From contig JAGTJM010000014.1 in assembly GCA_020747015.1 (NCBI GenBank), positions 124,001 through 188,000 on the forward strand: 64,000 nt of DNA, read 5' to 3'. Below, piece after piece: positions 1 through 11,062 of this stretch (positions are counted from its first letter, which is position 1; each line of letters begins with the position of its first letter). This DNA comes from Pyrenochaeta sp. MPI-SDFR-AT-0127. Its lineage: Eukaryota; Ascomycota; Dothideomycetes; Pleosporales; Cucurbitariaceae. The notes beneath the pieces were generated by a model. The model was not told where the DNA came from and ran no database searches. It saw only the letters and a program-made list of their open reading frames with translations. The position numbers and the translations under genes are program-made.

Positions 1-93
1 TAGCATACTCCCGTCCCCTCTTCTGAATGATTAAAACTCTACTCGTTTCCCGGTGTAATCAGCAAACCGCATCCTGGCTACCTTTACAAAATT

Positions 94-805
94 CTACATA
101 CCCCTCATTTGTACCATCTGTGCCATCTCCCTTTCTGTAGTCATCAGTAGGTCTTCGTAAGCAGCCCCCATACTCTCGCGAGGCTCACTCTTTTGGAGAG
201 CCTTCCATTTAATCTCATCTCCATGTTGCACGATGAGCGCGGCAACGATACCTTCTGTGCCGACGATGCGGGGATTTCCTTCCGAGAGGACGCTTGATGA
301 GGCGGGAATGAGATAAGTTATGATTGAAAAGTGGCAGGGAGCTTCCGACTTTGGAGAGTTGCGCTGGTAAAGGTAATAAACTTGGCCTTTTCGAATGTAA
401 AACTTTAGTCTCGTGAAAGGTTTGAAGGGGCATGGAGAATAACAAGCAGTGCAAGAGCCTGGGGGGATCTGACGTACGTAGTATGATGGCTTCTAAGTGC
501 TTGAGCTCTTTGTAATCTTCTAGCAAACCGGCCCCAAGAGCTTCTGAAAGAGGCAGTACAGAAGCTTCAGCACGCTTCGCCGGTTTGTGGAATCGAATAC
601 CTGCACTGATATCCGCGGGCTGTGGGATGTGGGGTCGAATTTGATTTCGCTGCGGCATTGACTGAAATTTGGTCTGCTCGAGTTGCTGTTGTATCTGTGA
701 TTCTGGGTTGAGAATTTGAAGATGTTGGGATGGCAATGCTTGTGGAAAAGTGGAGCGAGAGGGCTGATGTGGCCATACTGGGGCATTGAGGTTCATGTTG
801 ACCAC
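94..805 (-). CDS. Uncharacterised two-exon protein, about 214 aa
   Basis: I do not recognise this protein. The model has exon 1 at 805-560 (ATG, Gln/Pro-rich N-terminus of 82 codons), a 67-bp intron at 559-493 (donor GTACTG, acceptor TTAG) and exon 2 at 492-94 (stop TAG). Exon 2 was found in a frame different from the long unspliced frame and reads 132 sense codons without a stop. It is rich in Cys and aromatic residues near its start (motif PPGSCTACYSPCPFKP), then becomes an ordinary globular-looking sequence ending in an acidic, Met-rich helix. No signal peptide or membrane segment is apparent. It is followed on the same strand, upstream, by GCV1. The exact donor site is uncertain, because a GTTTGC closer to the acceptor would give an intron that is too short. 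That exon 2 is coding is fairly secure; the joining is inference. Confidence 0.6.
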
Positions 806-974
806 AAAGAGCGAAAGATGTTGTGGAAGGGCGAAGACTAAAATGCATTAAATAGCCGACAACTATACAAGCAATGACGACTAGACTGGAAAGCTGAACG
901 TAAGGTTGGAGCAACTTAAAGGACTTTTTAACGAAACGCCGAGGTAGTCCGGCATGTATTATAATCCAACAAGA

Positions 975-2406
975 CTATGCCTTCACGTTTGCCGGCTGCT
1001 TGAAATACTTGCTAGGGATGAAGGGCATCTTGGTCACCACTGCCTTTCTCTTCTTGCCTCGAACGACGACTTCGACCTCCGTGCCTGCCTTGTGCAATCC
1101 GTCTTTGATGTAACCCATTGAAATATTCTTCTTGAGCGTGGGTGAAGGGCAACCGGATGTGATATTACCAATTTTCTCTCCTGCCTCATTGACAATCTCG
1201 GCGCCTTCTCTGGCTGGCGAACCGTCCACAACAAGGCCTATGCGGCGTCGCGATACACCACCGCCTTCCGACTTCTTCTTCAGTTGCTGCAGGATGACTG
1301 AATCGCCGTGGAAGCCACCTTTAACACGACGGTCCTTGCCAATGATCCAGGACAGCCCAGCCTCGACAGGCGTTGTCGTTTCGTCTAGGTCGTGACCGTA
1401 CAAACACATACCTGCCTCCAAACGTAAAGTGTCGCGCGCTCCCAGCCCAGCGAATCGCAACTCTTCCTTGGCAGAATCTAAGATAAACTCGGTGATGGCT
1501 TCGGTAGCATAGGAAGGAATACTAATTTCAAAGCCATCTTCACCTGTGTAGCCACCACGACTGACCAAGACTTCGGCATCAGTACCCTTGATGGTTGCTG
1601 AGATGCATTGACCAAAGTACAGTGTTTCAAGGTCAGTGACTGATTTGTCGTCCAAGACACGGCTGAGTATGTCGGCGGAAAGCGGACCTTGCAGAGCAAT
1701 CAGGCCTTGGCCATCCAAAATTTTCCACTCAACTGGCTGATCAGGATGTACGCTCTTCCATGCCTCCAGCTGCTCCTGGAAGTATACCGTGTCTTTTTCT
1801 CTACAGCCAGCATTGGTGACGACATAGAACTTCTCAGCGAGGCGAGTAACGACTGTATCATCGACAATACCTCCTGTTTCAGGACGGAGGAGAGTTGAAA
1901 GCGTGGATTGGTTTTCGGGAAGCGAGGAAAGTGAGGATGGCGTGATGCTCTCGAGAAACGCTTCGGCACCTGCACCTGAGAAATGATGCTGTACCCTACA
2001 TGACTTGTCAGCAACCTATAGAGCCCTAAGATACCAATGGTAGTCCTCACATATGGCCCACATCGAACAAGCTCGCCTTTTCTCGTGTCCAGTTATGTGA
2101 ATCGATGATACTCAAGTCGCTATACTGAACGGGCATCGAATAGCCACCAAATGGCACAAACTTGGCGCCATACTTGCTATGAAGCTCGTACAGTCCAGTC
2201 CTCCCCAATTGCTCTTTGGGCGCTTCTGATGATGCACATCGGACGGACTGTTGGAATTGCCGGGCGAGCTTGCGGGGTCGTGTAACCGCGCTGGCGAGAG
2301 TCCTTGTCGAGTACTGGACTTTATGTGGGCATTCTGCTCTTAAAATCCGCGGTCCAAAGCCATTGACGGCTGGCCGCAGCACTGCGACAGCTTTTTTCGA
2401 GGCCAT
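975..2406 (-). CDS. GCV1: Aminomethyltransferase, T protein of the glycine cleavage system
   Basis: This is the tetrahydrofolate-dependent T protein, which releases ammonia from the aminomethyl group held on lipoyl H protein and makes 5,10-methylene-THF in the mitochondrial matrix. Exon 1 is 2406-2051, the intron 2050-1996 (GTGAGG...TAG, phase 2) and exon 2 1995-975, giving 458 aa, which fits the family. The first 60 residues are rich in Arg, Ser and Ala and poor in acidic residues, as expected of a mitochondrial presequence. The GCV_T fold begins with GLYELHSKYGAKFVPFGGYS; DVGHM spans the splice junction. Family motifs RGGYTGEDGFEI and GLGARDTLRLEAGMCLYGHD are present, with the C-terminal barrel domain after them. 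It is divergent from VMA5 across 219 bp. Identification is confident. Confidence 0.95.
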
Positions 2407-2625
2407 GATGAGTGTGCGAGGGAATGAAGCCGCCGCAAATCACTCGACGGGTACTCACGGTCGCTCTATATAAGACCCATGACGGCAGCGGCACAGAGGC
2501 TTTGGCCTGGGGGCGGTCTGAGCTTTGGAGCTTGAGATCAACCCACCTGGATCCCATCGACCAAAACGGCCATACATCCCATACCGCCTATATTGCGCCC
2601 TGTCGCCCACATAATTGCAGCAAAC
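2407..2625. promoter_or_regulatory. Divergent promoter between GCV1 and VMA5
   Basis: The 219 bp between the two start codons must hold both promoters and both 5' leaders. A TATATAAG box lies at 2467-2474 on the + strand, about 150 bp before the VMA5 ATG, so it could serve VMA5. No binding site could be assigned to a specific regulator. Confidence 0.5.
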
Positions 2626-3982
2626 ATGTCCAAGGGCTCGCGGTACCTGCTGGTGTCGCTGCCGACTTCGATATCGCCATCAAACCACGCCGACGATGCT
2701 CTTACAGCCCTGCGCAGCACCGTGACGAATGACGTGGGGACCACTTACCCGTTTGCGATACCAAACTTCAAGATTGGAACGCTGGATGCGCTGGTGCAGC
2801 AGGCAGATGATCTGACCAAGCTGAACAATGCATGTGAGGGCGTAGTGAGCAAGGTGGGGGACAGTCTGCGGCAGATCCTGGATGGAGACGAAGGAAAGGT
2901 GCAACAGCAGAAGACGATAAACGATAGTATGTATTAGTTTACCCTCAAATTCACAATGAGAGTATGTGAAGACTCACAAGTAATGCAGAACCGGTCGACC
3001 AATACCTACGCACATTCCAATGGAACAAGGTCAAGTACAGGGCAGATAAACCTATCGCAGATCTGATAGACTCATTACAAAAGGTGGGCATTGTCCTTTC
3101 ATGGTTCTTTCCCTCTGCTTATTTAAAGCACAGGAAATACAAGGCATCGACAACGACGTCAAGTCAAAGTTCAGCCAGTACAACCAGACCAAAAGTGCCG
3201 TCGCAGCCGCAGAACGCAAACGAACAGGAAACCTTTCCACAAAGTCTCTCGTCAACATCATAAATCCATCCAACATAATCCGCGACTCAGAATACCTCGA
3301 TACCCACCTCATCGCCGTCCCCAACACGGTCGTAAAAGACTTCTACAAATCCTACGAGGAGCTGTGTCCTATGGTAGTACCCCGCTCTGCAAATCAGCTT
3401 GCCAAGGATGATGAGTTCACACTATTTGCGGTCACAACTTTCAAGAAGCATTCGACCGAATTCGTCCACAAGTGTAGAGAGAGGAGATGGACCCCAAGAG
3501 ATTACAAGTACAAGGAGGGCGGGAAGGAGGAAGAGGCTAAGGAGACGGATCAGCTATTGAAAGATGAAAAGAAGCTATGGGGTGAAGCGTTGCGTCTGGG
3601 CCGGACAGGGTATAGCGAAAGTGCCATGATCTGGATCCACGTTCTTGCGTTGAGAGTATTTGTCGAGACAGTACTGCGATATGGACTGCCGCTGGACTTT
3701 GTGTGTGGGATAGTGCAGGTAAGAGGATCTCTATTTCCGATGAGTCCATGCGTGGGTAGTTACTAACAAGGAGAACGACAGACGGACCCGAAGTCAGCAA
3801 AGAAAGCGAAAACTAATCTAGACTCCGCATACTCCTACCTCGGCGGTAATGCTTTCGGCCGAGACAGCAAAGGCCGCATAAAGAAAGATGACACGGCCAT
3901 TTCAACGGAGATGCAACAAGCCGGCCATACGGGAGATCAGGAATACACTGCTTACGTATACTACGAATTCGAGGTCGTATAG
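2626..3982 (+). CDS. VMA5: V-type proton ATPase subunit C
   Basis: Subunit C joins the peripheral stalks to the V1 sector of the vacuolar proton pump and is the part released in regulated disassembly. There are four exons: 2626-2926, 2989-3083, 3134-3718 and 3782-3982 (TAG), giving 393 aa, almost the length of yeast Vma5. Supporting segments include YLLVSLPTS at the N-terminus, the KVGDSLRQIL helix, KYRADKPIADL, and the C-terminal sequence with SAYSYLGGNAFGRD and a final EYTAYVYYEFEVV. The second intron has a GTGGGC donor, somewhat weak, but both neighbouring phases are correct. The start codon is the first ATG in frame after the divergent promoter. The protein is cytosolic and peripheral to the vacuolar membrane. 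Confidence 0.95.
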
Positions 3983-4491
3983 TGAGTGAATATCAGGGCA
4001 TGGAAGTAGTGAGGAGTCTCTGTAAGTTCGCAAGACGTATATCGAAGAGAAGAGCTTGTAGATATATCTCGTATGGTATTAACTAAGGCACTTGCAACGC
4101 ATCACACAAGTATTTGAGAACGACTGCTCTCTGTAAAGTGCTGAATATGTTCAATGGCAGATTCTCAGAAGCTGCATAACGCAGCAGGCTGACAGTATGT
4201 GATCAGAACCTCGCCTCCAGGGACTTGGGTGTGAGATGGAGCCAAAATCTGTCTGGGAAACCACAAATATGATGGAACATTGTACGAAATATTGGGAAAA
4301 GCTTGACATGATTGTCACAAAATGATAGTGATTTTAGGGAAGGTCCCGAGAAACAGCTCCAGAACTTTACTTGTTTACGCGCAGACTAGGATTTCTATTC
4401 GTAGCGCGACGTTTCAAGACGAGAGGATCGAGGTTGCAATTTTCCTTCCCCTGGCATATTCTTGGTACTTGAGATCGTACCGAACTTTACT
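3983..4491. other. Convergent intergenic stretch
   Basis: This holds the 3' ends of VMA5 and of the SDR gene, which face each other. I see no coding frame or repeat beyond chance open frames. Confidence 0.6.
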
Positions 4492-5561
4492 TCACTCTTC
4501 CTTAAAACCTACATACTCATTGCTCATCTTCCAGAGCTTTGCCTCATTTTCCGGATCGTATGCCCACTTCTCATAGCCAAGATCAAGCAATTGATATCCC
4601 TCAGTGACTGGAGGGCTAACCTGGCAATCTTCTAGATAGCGGCCACCCTTGCCCTCCCACACTTGAGCAACAGCCGCCCAAACCGTTGTCGCGGCACCTT
4701 GCTCCGCACTCTTTACTGACTCGGCTATGCCGGGGATTTCCTTCCAGGCGTCCGCCTGATCCGCGATGTGTACCTGGAGGCCCGTCCAGATCCCACCTGG
4801 ATGAAGAGACAGCGCATGGAGGCCTTGGGAACCGTACTTGCGGTCAATCTCATTGGCGAACCATATATTTGCTGTTTTGGAATGCGAGTATGCGCGGTTA
4901 GCTTCGTACTCGCCGGTGAGCATGATGTTGGACAGATTTGGGGCATTGTAACGATGTGCCAAGGAAGACACGGCGACGACACGGCTGTTAAAGGACGGCG
5001 TGGATGAAGAGAGAAGCGCGCGCTTGAGGAGCTGGAAGAGCAGAAAATGAGCCAAGTGGTTTGTGCCAAATTGTGTCTCAAAGCCATCTTCGGTGGTGCC
5101 TTCAGGAGTGGCCATTACGCCCGCGTTGTTGATCAGGATATTGAGTTTGCCATTGCTGGCTTTGAGAAACTCTGCGGCAAACTTGCGAACTGATGCAAGG
5201 GAATTGAGGTCCAACAGGAACAGGTCGACTTTGCCAGGTTCGAGGATGTCGGCAAGAGCTTTCTGGCCTTTTGAAATATTGCGAGCGGTCACAAAGATGT
5301 GGGCGCCTGTGGCCTTGAGCGCACGAGCTGTCTCAATGCCAATACCAGAGGAGCAGCCAGTGATTAATACTGTCTTATCTGCCCATTTGCCTATGCAAGG
5401 TCAGTACAATTCAGCGATAGGCAAAGCGAAGAGGATTTGTTACCTTCAAGATCATTATCCTTGACAATCTGAAGGGCAGTAGGACGAGCATCGCCGGGCC
5501 CTTGACGTTTTTCGTGGACGGAGATATAACGTGTAAATTCTGGGGTGTTGTATTCGGCCAT
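4492..5561 (-). CDS. Short-chain dehydrogenase/reductase, retinol-dehydrogenase/WWOX type
   Basis: This is an NAD(P)-dependent oxidoreductase of the classical SDR superfamily; the substrate cannot be told from sequence. Exon 1 is 5561-5444, the intron 5443-5391 (GTAACA...TAG, phase 1) and exon 2 5390-4492, giving 338 aa. The Rossmann dinucleotide motif TGCSSGIG lies near residue 48, NNAGVM follows, and the active-site YSHSK is present with an upstream Ser in AVSSLAH. The N-terminal 40 residues before the fold contain no signal peptide. The long C-terminal extension ending in a charged FKEE is typical of fungal members. It is divergent from KRR1. Family assignment is firm, function open. Confidence 0.9.
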
Positions 5562-6140
5562 ATTCAAAGATGGGACCGACGTTCTGGATGACTGAAATGA
5601 TAAAGATGCTATGATCTGAGAAGTAATACTTGTGGAGTACAATTGATGAAGTTGAGATGGCTGGTTCTTGCTTCTCCAAAGTTCTGAAAGGGTTCCAAAG
5701 CTCACCTTATATACTTGGCTGAAGCTGCCCGGCGCTAAAGCGTCTTAGCTAGATGAAGGCATTGGAGAACGGCTGCGGCATAGCAAAACATAATTGCTAT
5801 CCTAACACTTTGTCCGGGGGAAGTGTTCAGACCAGGTAGGCATCCGGCGATAGCAGAAACAGTTCGTAAAGCCCTAGAATTGCACTTTCTCATTGACATT
5901 ATATGGAACTACGGACGAGTCTCGGAAGGCTCAAAGAATATTAGACTGGCCTTTATCTGAAAGACGACGAGCACCCGAGGATGGACGGACGACTGTAGGA
6001 GCGGAGTTGATGGTAAAGTCCGTGATGCTTGGCACGCTAAATATTCTGCCGGGCGGCAAAGGGCGATTGTGCAGAAAAGTTGCCCACCACTAGAACAGAC
6101 TTAGTGCGCCCTACAATCCGAGCCATCAACGACCTCAATC
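5562..6140. promoter_or_regulatory. Divergent promoter region, SDR and KRR1
   Basis: This 579-bp spacer separates two genes read away from each other. A CCAAT pentamer on the minus strand at 5765-5761 sits about 200 bp before the SDR start and is the only recognisable element. No hidden coding exon was found. Confidence 0.4.
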
Positions 6141-7227
6141 ATGCCGTCCACGCACAAGAAGGAGAAGCCGTGGGATACAGACGATATCGACAAGTGGAAG
6201 GTTAGCTTTTAGTGTATGCGCATATGCGACAATGTTTTGCTAACGAACTGCACAGATCGAGCCCTTCAAACCAGAAGACAACATCGCTGGCGCCTTCACA
6301 GACGAGTCACGTTTCTCTACCCTCTTTCCAAAGTATCGCGAGCAATATCTGAAAGGTTCATGGAAGTTCATCACATCGGCGCTGTCAAAGCAGGGTGTAG
6401 GATGTGAGCTCAACTTGGTCGAGGGTTCAATGACTGTTTGGACAACGCAAAAGACATACGATCCTGCGGCAATTTTGAACGCGCGTGATCTGATCAAGCT
6501 ACTTGCGAGGAGTGTCCCAGCACCGCAAGCTATCAAGATTCTCGACGACGAGGTTGCTATGGATATCATCAAGATCCGAAATCTTGTCGGGAACAAAGAT
6601 CGCTTCGTGAAGAGGAGACAGCGCATATTAGGACCGAACGGATCAACATTGAAGGCACTCGAACTGCTCACGGAAACATATCTTCTCGTACAAGGCAACA
6701 CAGTCTCAGCGATGGGACCCTTCAAAGGCCTCAAGACCGTACGGCGAATTATCGAAGACACGATGCATAATATCCACCCCATCTACGCCATAAAAGAGCT
6801 CATGATCAAGAAAGAGCTCGCGAAAGATCCTGAGCTGGTGAATGAAAGCTGGGACCGCTTTCTGCCCAACTTCAAGAAGCGCTCGCTCAGCAAGCGCCGT
6901 GTGCCACACAAAGTCAACGACAAGACGAAGAAGGTCTATACGCCCTTCCCGCCGGCGCCGGAGAAGAGCAAGGTGGATTTGCAGATCGAAAGCGGAGAGT
7001 ACTTCTTGGGCAAGCATGCCAAGGAGAGGAAGGTAAGGGAAGAGAGGGAAGACAAGATGAAGGACAAAATGGATGCAAAGAGAAAGGAGAGGATGGCGGA
7101 GTATTTGGCGCCGGAGGAGAATGGAGAAAAGAAGAAAAAGAAGCGGAAACGGGAAGAGGGAGAGGAGAAAGAGAAGAAAAAGAAAAAGCGGGATTCTCGC
7201 GAGGAAGTCAATGGAGATGCGGAATGA
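6141..7227 (+). CDS. KRR1: KRR1 small-subunit processome component (KH domain)
   Basis: KRR1 is a nucleolar RNA-binding protein needed for 18S rRNA maturation in the 90S pre-ribosome. Exon 1 is 6141-6200 (20 codons), intron 6201-6255 (GTTAGC...CAG), exon 2 6256-7227, total 343 aa. Diagnostic segments are KPWDTDDIDKWK and FKPEDN at the start, RFVKRRQRILGPNGSTLKAL (the second, RNA-binding KH domain) and RRIIEDTMHNIHPIYAIKEL. The C-terminal 80 residues are a Lys/Glu/Arg-rich tail ending in several lysine runs, which would serve as a nuclear/nucleolar signal. Length and domain order match yeast KRR1. Confident. Confidence 0.96.
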
Positions 7228-7657
7228 AAGATTATCTTTTATGGCTCTATATACAACCGACCCATGAGATGCGATCCGCCTCGCAATTGGTGAGCGATCG
7301 AGATGGAGGCTTTTCACATGTCATGCTGTTATTAGAGTTGTGGTTGACGGTACAAAGGCATACGAAGCCTGTGGCATTACGCGATGGAGAAGGAAGCATT
7401 GCAAGGTGTTAATCGCTTTTCGAATTTCAAATACCCATTCATCATTACACAATCTCTCAAACCCAGTTGTGCACCCTACTGTGGCTGACTAAGTATATAT
7501 CTTGGCGTCCTAATTTTAGCGATATGTTCGAGACATCTCATGTCTCAGCGATTCGTGCCCTAGCTTCCAACGAGGCACCAAGGCTCTTGATTCCCATAAT
7601 GTTGGTTGAGATCATTGCTATTGACCTTTTACGCACATTTCTTCAACACAGTTGATA
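7228..7657. other. Intergenic stretch, KRR1 to SET gene
   Basis: This carries the KRR1 3' end and the promoter of the next gene. No supported feature was seen. Confidence 0.5.
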
Positions 7658-9074
7658 ATGTTTATATGTATATTCTATCTCCTCTTATCTCTTGCACCAC
7701 TCATCCTGGCCAATGGTGCACTTGCCTATATTGTTTTGGATCAGCAATGTTGGCACGAATATCCGCTGAGTGTAGCCAATCTTTATTCCTCGCCTGACAG
7801 GGTACGAGAGTATGCAACCCTCATTCAAACGTACACTGTCGATGAGCAACCGAATGTAGTAGCGAAAGAGGAGGACTATGCGCCATGGTCATATCCTCCA
7901 GTTTGCACCGACATCCTTCAGAGCATCAACGATAAACTTTGTGTTTACACAGACTCTTCGTTCGGCAATGGCCGAGGTATATCAATATTCACAACGCCGA
8001 AGTTAGCTAGACAGGTCACTTCCCTACCCGCTTTCCAGGATCCATCAGCCCTGGATACTCAAAATATCAACACTTTCACTGGCACTTGGAAAGCAACCCC
8101 CATCGCCGGAAAAGGCATTGGCATGCTTGCTTCCAAGCCTTTGCAATTTAAGGACCGTATAACAGCTTACACGCCCGCCTTTATCGCCTATCTTGAAACC
8201 GAACTGTCTACATCGGACCGTGAGGCATGGTGGAGAGTGGGCATCGAACAATTACCAGCAAAGATTAAAGAAAATTTTCTAAGCTTGACTTATGTGTTTG
8301 GTGACGAGCGTGTACGGGTCCAAGATATTGTCAAGGCGAACACCTTCCAATTAAATATCGAGGGTGTGAATCATCTTGTGGTCTTTCCGGAGACAAGTCG
8401 ACTGAACCATGCTTGTAATCCAAAGTAAGCTCACCTTATTCTGGGCTTTAACAGCCGATATAGAGACACGAATGAAGTCTCAGGAAAGAGCTAAGGAAAA
8501 AGCTAATGACTGGGCAGTGCGCAATATGTTATTGACTCCGAGCTCTTAACGCACACTGTGCACGCTACGCGCCCCATCGCTGAAGGAGAAGAAATTACAA
8601 TTTCCTGTAGGGACCCCCTTATTTTGGCAACACCCATACTTATAAGGATCAGATACATCACCCCTTGAACCCACCTCAGTTCGCCAAGAGAATCTCCAGC
8701 ATGGGTTCCACTTCACATGCACCTGCCCGCGCTGTGCAGATGGATGGTACTCAGATCAAATTCTTGAAGCCATCGATAATCTTCAAAATCAACTCAATGA
8801 CTGGTCATCTAATCCCAGCGATTCAACTGAGTTAGCAGAACAAATCTTGCAGATGCATCGCGACGAGGGGTTGGAAGGCTTCATGGATATTGCGTATGGT
8901 TTTGCTGCACTAGCATACAACGCTGCCGGCAAGAGTAAGAAAGCAGTCCACTTTGCGAAGAAGGCGGAAGAAGCGCTTTTGATGAAGGATGGGAAATGGG
9001 CGCCAAATCTTCAGCTCTGGAACGATCTTCGCGCAGATCCGAAAAAGCACTGGAGTTACCGCCGGCGCCTTTGA
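7658..9074 (+). CDS. SET-domain protein with an N-terminal signal-like segment, about 425 aa
   Basis: This is a member of the fungal SET-domain family (SMYD/SET5-like). Exons are 7658-8424, 8518-8606 and 8653-9074 (TGA); both introns restore the frame. A stretch of about 20 hydrophobic residues at the very N-terminus looks like a signal peptide or anchor. The SET core shows GKGIGM near residue 150, the NHACNPNAQY knot near 250-258 (rebuilt only by splicing the first intron), EEITISYTSPLE, and the post-SET cysteines in CTCPRC. SET enzymes transfer methyl groups from SAM to lysine, but the substrate of this group is unknown and secretion would be odd for a chromatin enzyme. Its neighbour at 9520-10906 is a second SET gene, tail to tail. 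The ATG at 7658 is the first available in frame. Confidence 0.85.
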
Positions 9075-9519
9075 GTGAGTGTGCCTAGGACCGATATCAT
9101 GTAATTGAGGCAGAATGTTTTGTTAGCTTGTCTTCAATCAAAGCTAAACACTCAACAGTATCGGCTTTGGTCTAAAGAATAACATTGCTTTGGACGTATG
9201 TCATATGATTCACAGCGTGCTTTCGGGCATGTTGGGGGTGTGCAAAGATTTCTTAATCTTGCCAATCCATACGTGCCAAACGGTACAGTTGCATAGCGAA
9301 CCAGGCATGTGGAAGGTGCACAAAAGGTTGCGCATGAAGAAGTGTGCATATTTTGGTCCAAGAGATTCTACAGAATGCTATGTGTAATTGATACTATGTT
9401 TCAAGCGAGAGTGTCTTGAGAGGCGCTATCTGGCGAAGTAAAAGGACAGCTCATGAAAACGGATCAGAAGATGGCCTTTTTTTGGGCAAATTTAGCAGTT
9501 GCTCTGGTCTACCTACGCT
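9075..9519. other. Convergent spacer between two SET-domain genes
   Basis: The 3' ends of both SET genes fall here. Only short chance frames are present. Confidence 0.6.
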
Positions 9520-10906
9520 TTATTCCAAGCGCCTGTCTTCCAGCCATACCACAATATCGTCATACGGACCTTTCCCACTCAGTTCACCATTTAATTTCTC
9601 TAGCCTTTGCTTGAAGAACTCCATGGCCTCTGCCAGCCGCAGAATAGCGACGTGATCCTCTTCATGGTGTAGTCTACGCTCCTGCTCTAGATCGACGTTT
9701 GCCCACCACAGTGCTTTCTCTGGATTATCCAATCGCCAGTCATACATATGCTCAGATGCCTTGTGTTTTAATTGTGGTGTGGCCTGTTGCTTTTGGTGTT
9801 GAGGCAGACCCTTTGCATGTTTGGCAAGGTCATCTAAATGCCGGGCATCTGTGGCAGCAGCGTACGTAACCTGATCTTGATATGCGGCTTGGACTTTCGT
9901 GAGAATATTCCGGCCATGCACATAATCAGGATGACGTATTCCTATGCATATCTTCTCATATCGAAGTTCTGTCTTGATCCAGTGTTCAACGCGGTGTAGT
10001 TTCCCAAGGCGCCAGCTGTACATTGCTGCATTGTGATATCTGGCATGAAAAGTTAGCAGCGCTCAACCTAATGACCACAAGTAATGTTGACGCACGACCT
10101 TGAGACTTCTCGTGTCCGTGTGCCTTGGACCTTCTGTGAGCTAGCGATCGACTCGCAGATCATCTCGCATTGTTTCCAGTCCGCAGCTACACCACGGTCT
10201 TCTTGCTCTATTAAGTACCGAAGATCCGATCGACGCTTTGCGCGCACCTCCTCGTATACACGGGATTCGACCGTATCTTGACAAGCAGGACATGAGCAAA
10301 TAAATCCCCAGCTCTTTAGTGCATCTTGTCGCCTGTCCTTGGTCCAGTTGGCGCCGCAAATGTACGATATGGTAAGCTCATCGCCTTCCTTGATTTCATG
10401 AATTGCGTAGAAGGTTCCTCGATTGATCTTTGCATTCCAAGCGTACTCCAGGTTCGGAGTACATGAGTGATTGATGCGACTGCCTTTCAGATATATGCGA
10501 CCACCAAGCTGGTTCACAACGAATGTCGCGAGGAGGCGCTGCCTCCTAGGGTTAATATCATTAAAAGCCAGGCCCAACTGCTCCTCATACACCATTTTCT
10601 GGGCTGGACTTAGAAAGCTGCATAGTCCAAATAAAACTTGGAGCGCCATTCTATCGAGCTTCATGGAGGCTTTCACAATATTGCTTGCTGTGAAGTCGAC
10701 ACCAGGAACAAAAAGAAGTGGTGCTTCACATAGGACGCAGCTGCCTTCAGTTATATCTCTTGAAGCGATCAGCCCTTGTCCTTTAACGGATATCTCGGTC
10801 TGCTGGAACGGCTGCTTGAGCAATTCGCCTGGGTTCGTCAGAAAGTGCTGATTCTCTAGATCAGAGTGTACTAACTCTTGAGTTTCACAATAAGACTAGG
10901 TGACAT
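9520..10906 (-). CDS. SET-domain protein, about 427 aa
   Basis: This is a second SET-domain protein. The model has three exons: 10906-10876 (31 nt, ten codons plus one base), 10828-10096 and 10039-9520. The tiny first exon was inferred because the main frame has no ATG; a GTTAGT donor, a CTGAC branch point and CCCAG acceptor define a 47-bp intron that restores phase. The second intron uses GTGCGT...CCAG. The core shows KGQGLIASRDI, RINHSCTPNLEY near residues 128-139, DELTISYICG, and post-SET Cys in CSCPAC at about 188-193. The C-terminal third is helical and charged. No signal peptide is present, unlike the neighbour. The two genes are probably diverged members of the same family; the pairing is seen, common origin is inference. 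Confidence 0.85.
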
Positions 10907-11062
10907 CGTGACGTAGCTTTGAAGCCGGGTCAGCTTGGATAAGAAACACCTGAGGATAAAAGATGTTGGAGGATTCTATGTCGAAATTATTGCATGTAAA
11001 AAGCTAGAATCAGACACTGGCAGCTGATGTAGTCATGTATTTGCTGTAAATGGTCAACTCAG

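Noticed and set aside
6706..7317. 203-codon minus frame rich in Leu/Phe opposite KRR1, looking like a membrane protein
   Set aside because: It is the reverse reading of the Lys/Glu-rich KRR1 tail.
8425..8517. Frame interruption in the left SET gene as a pseudogene sign
   Set aside because: Two normal introns restore the frame and rebuild the NHACNPN and ISYTSP motifs.
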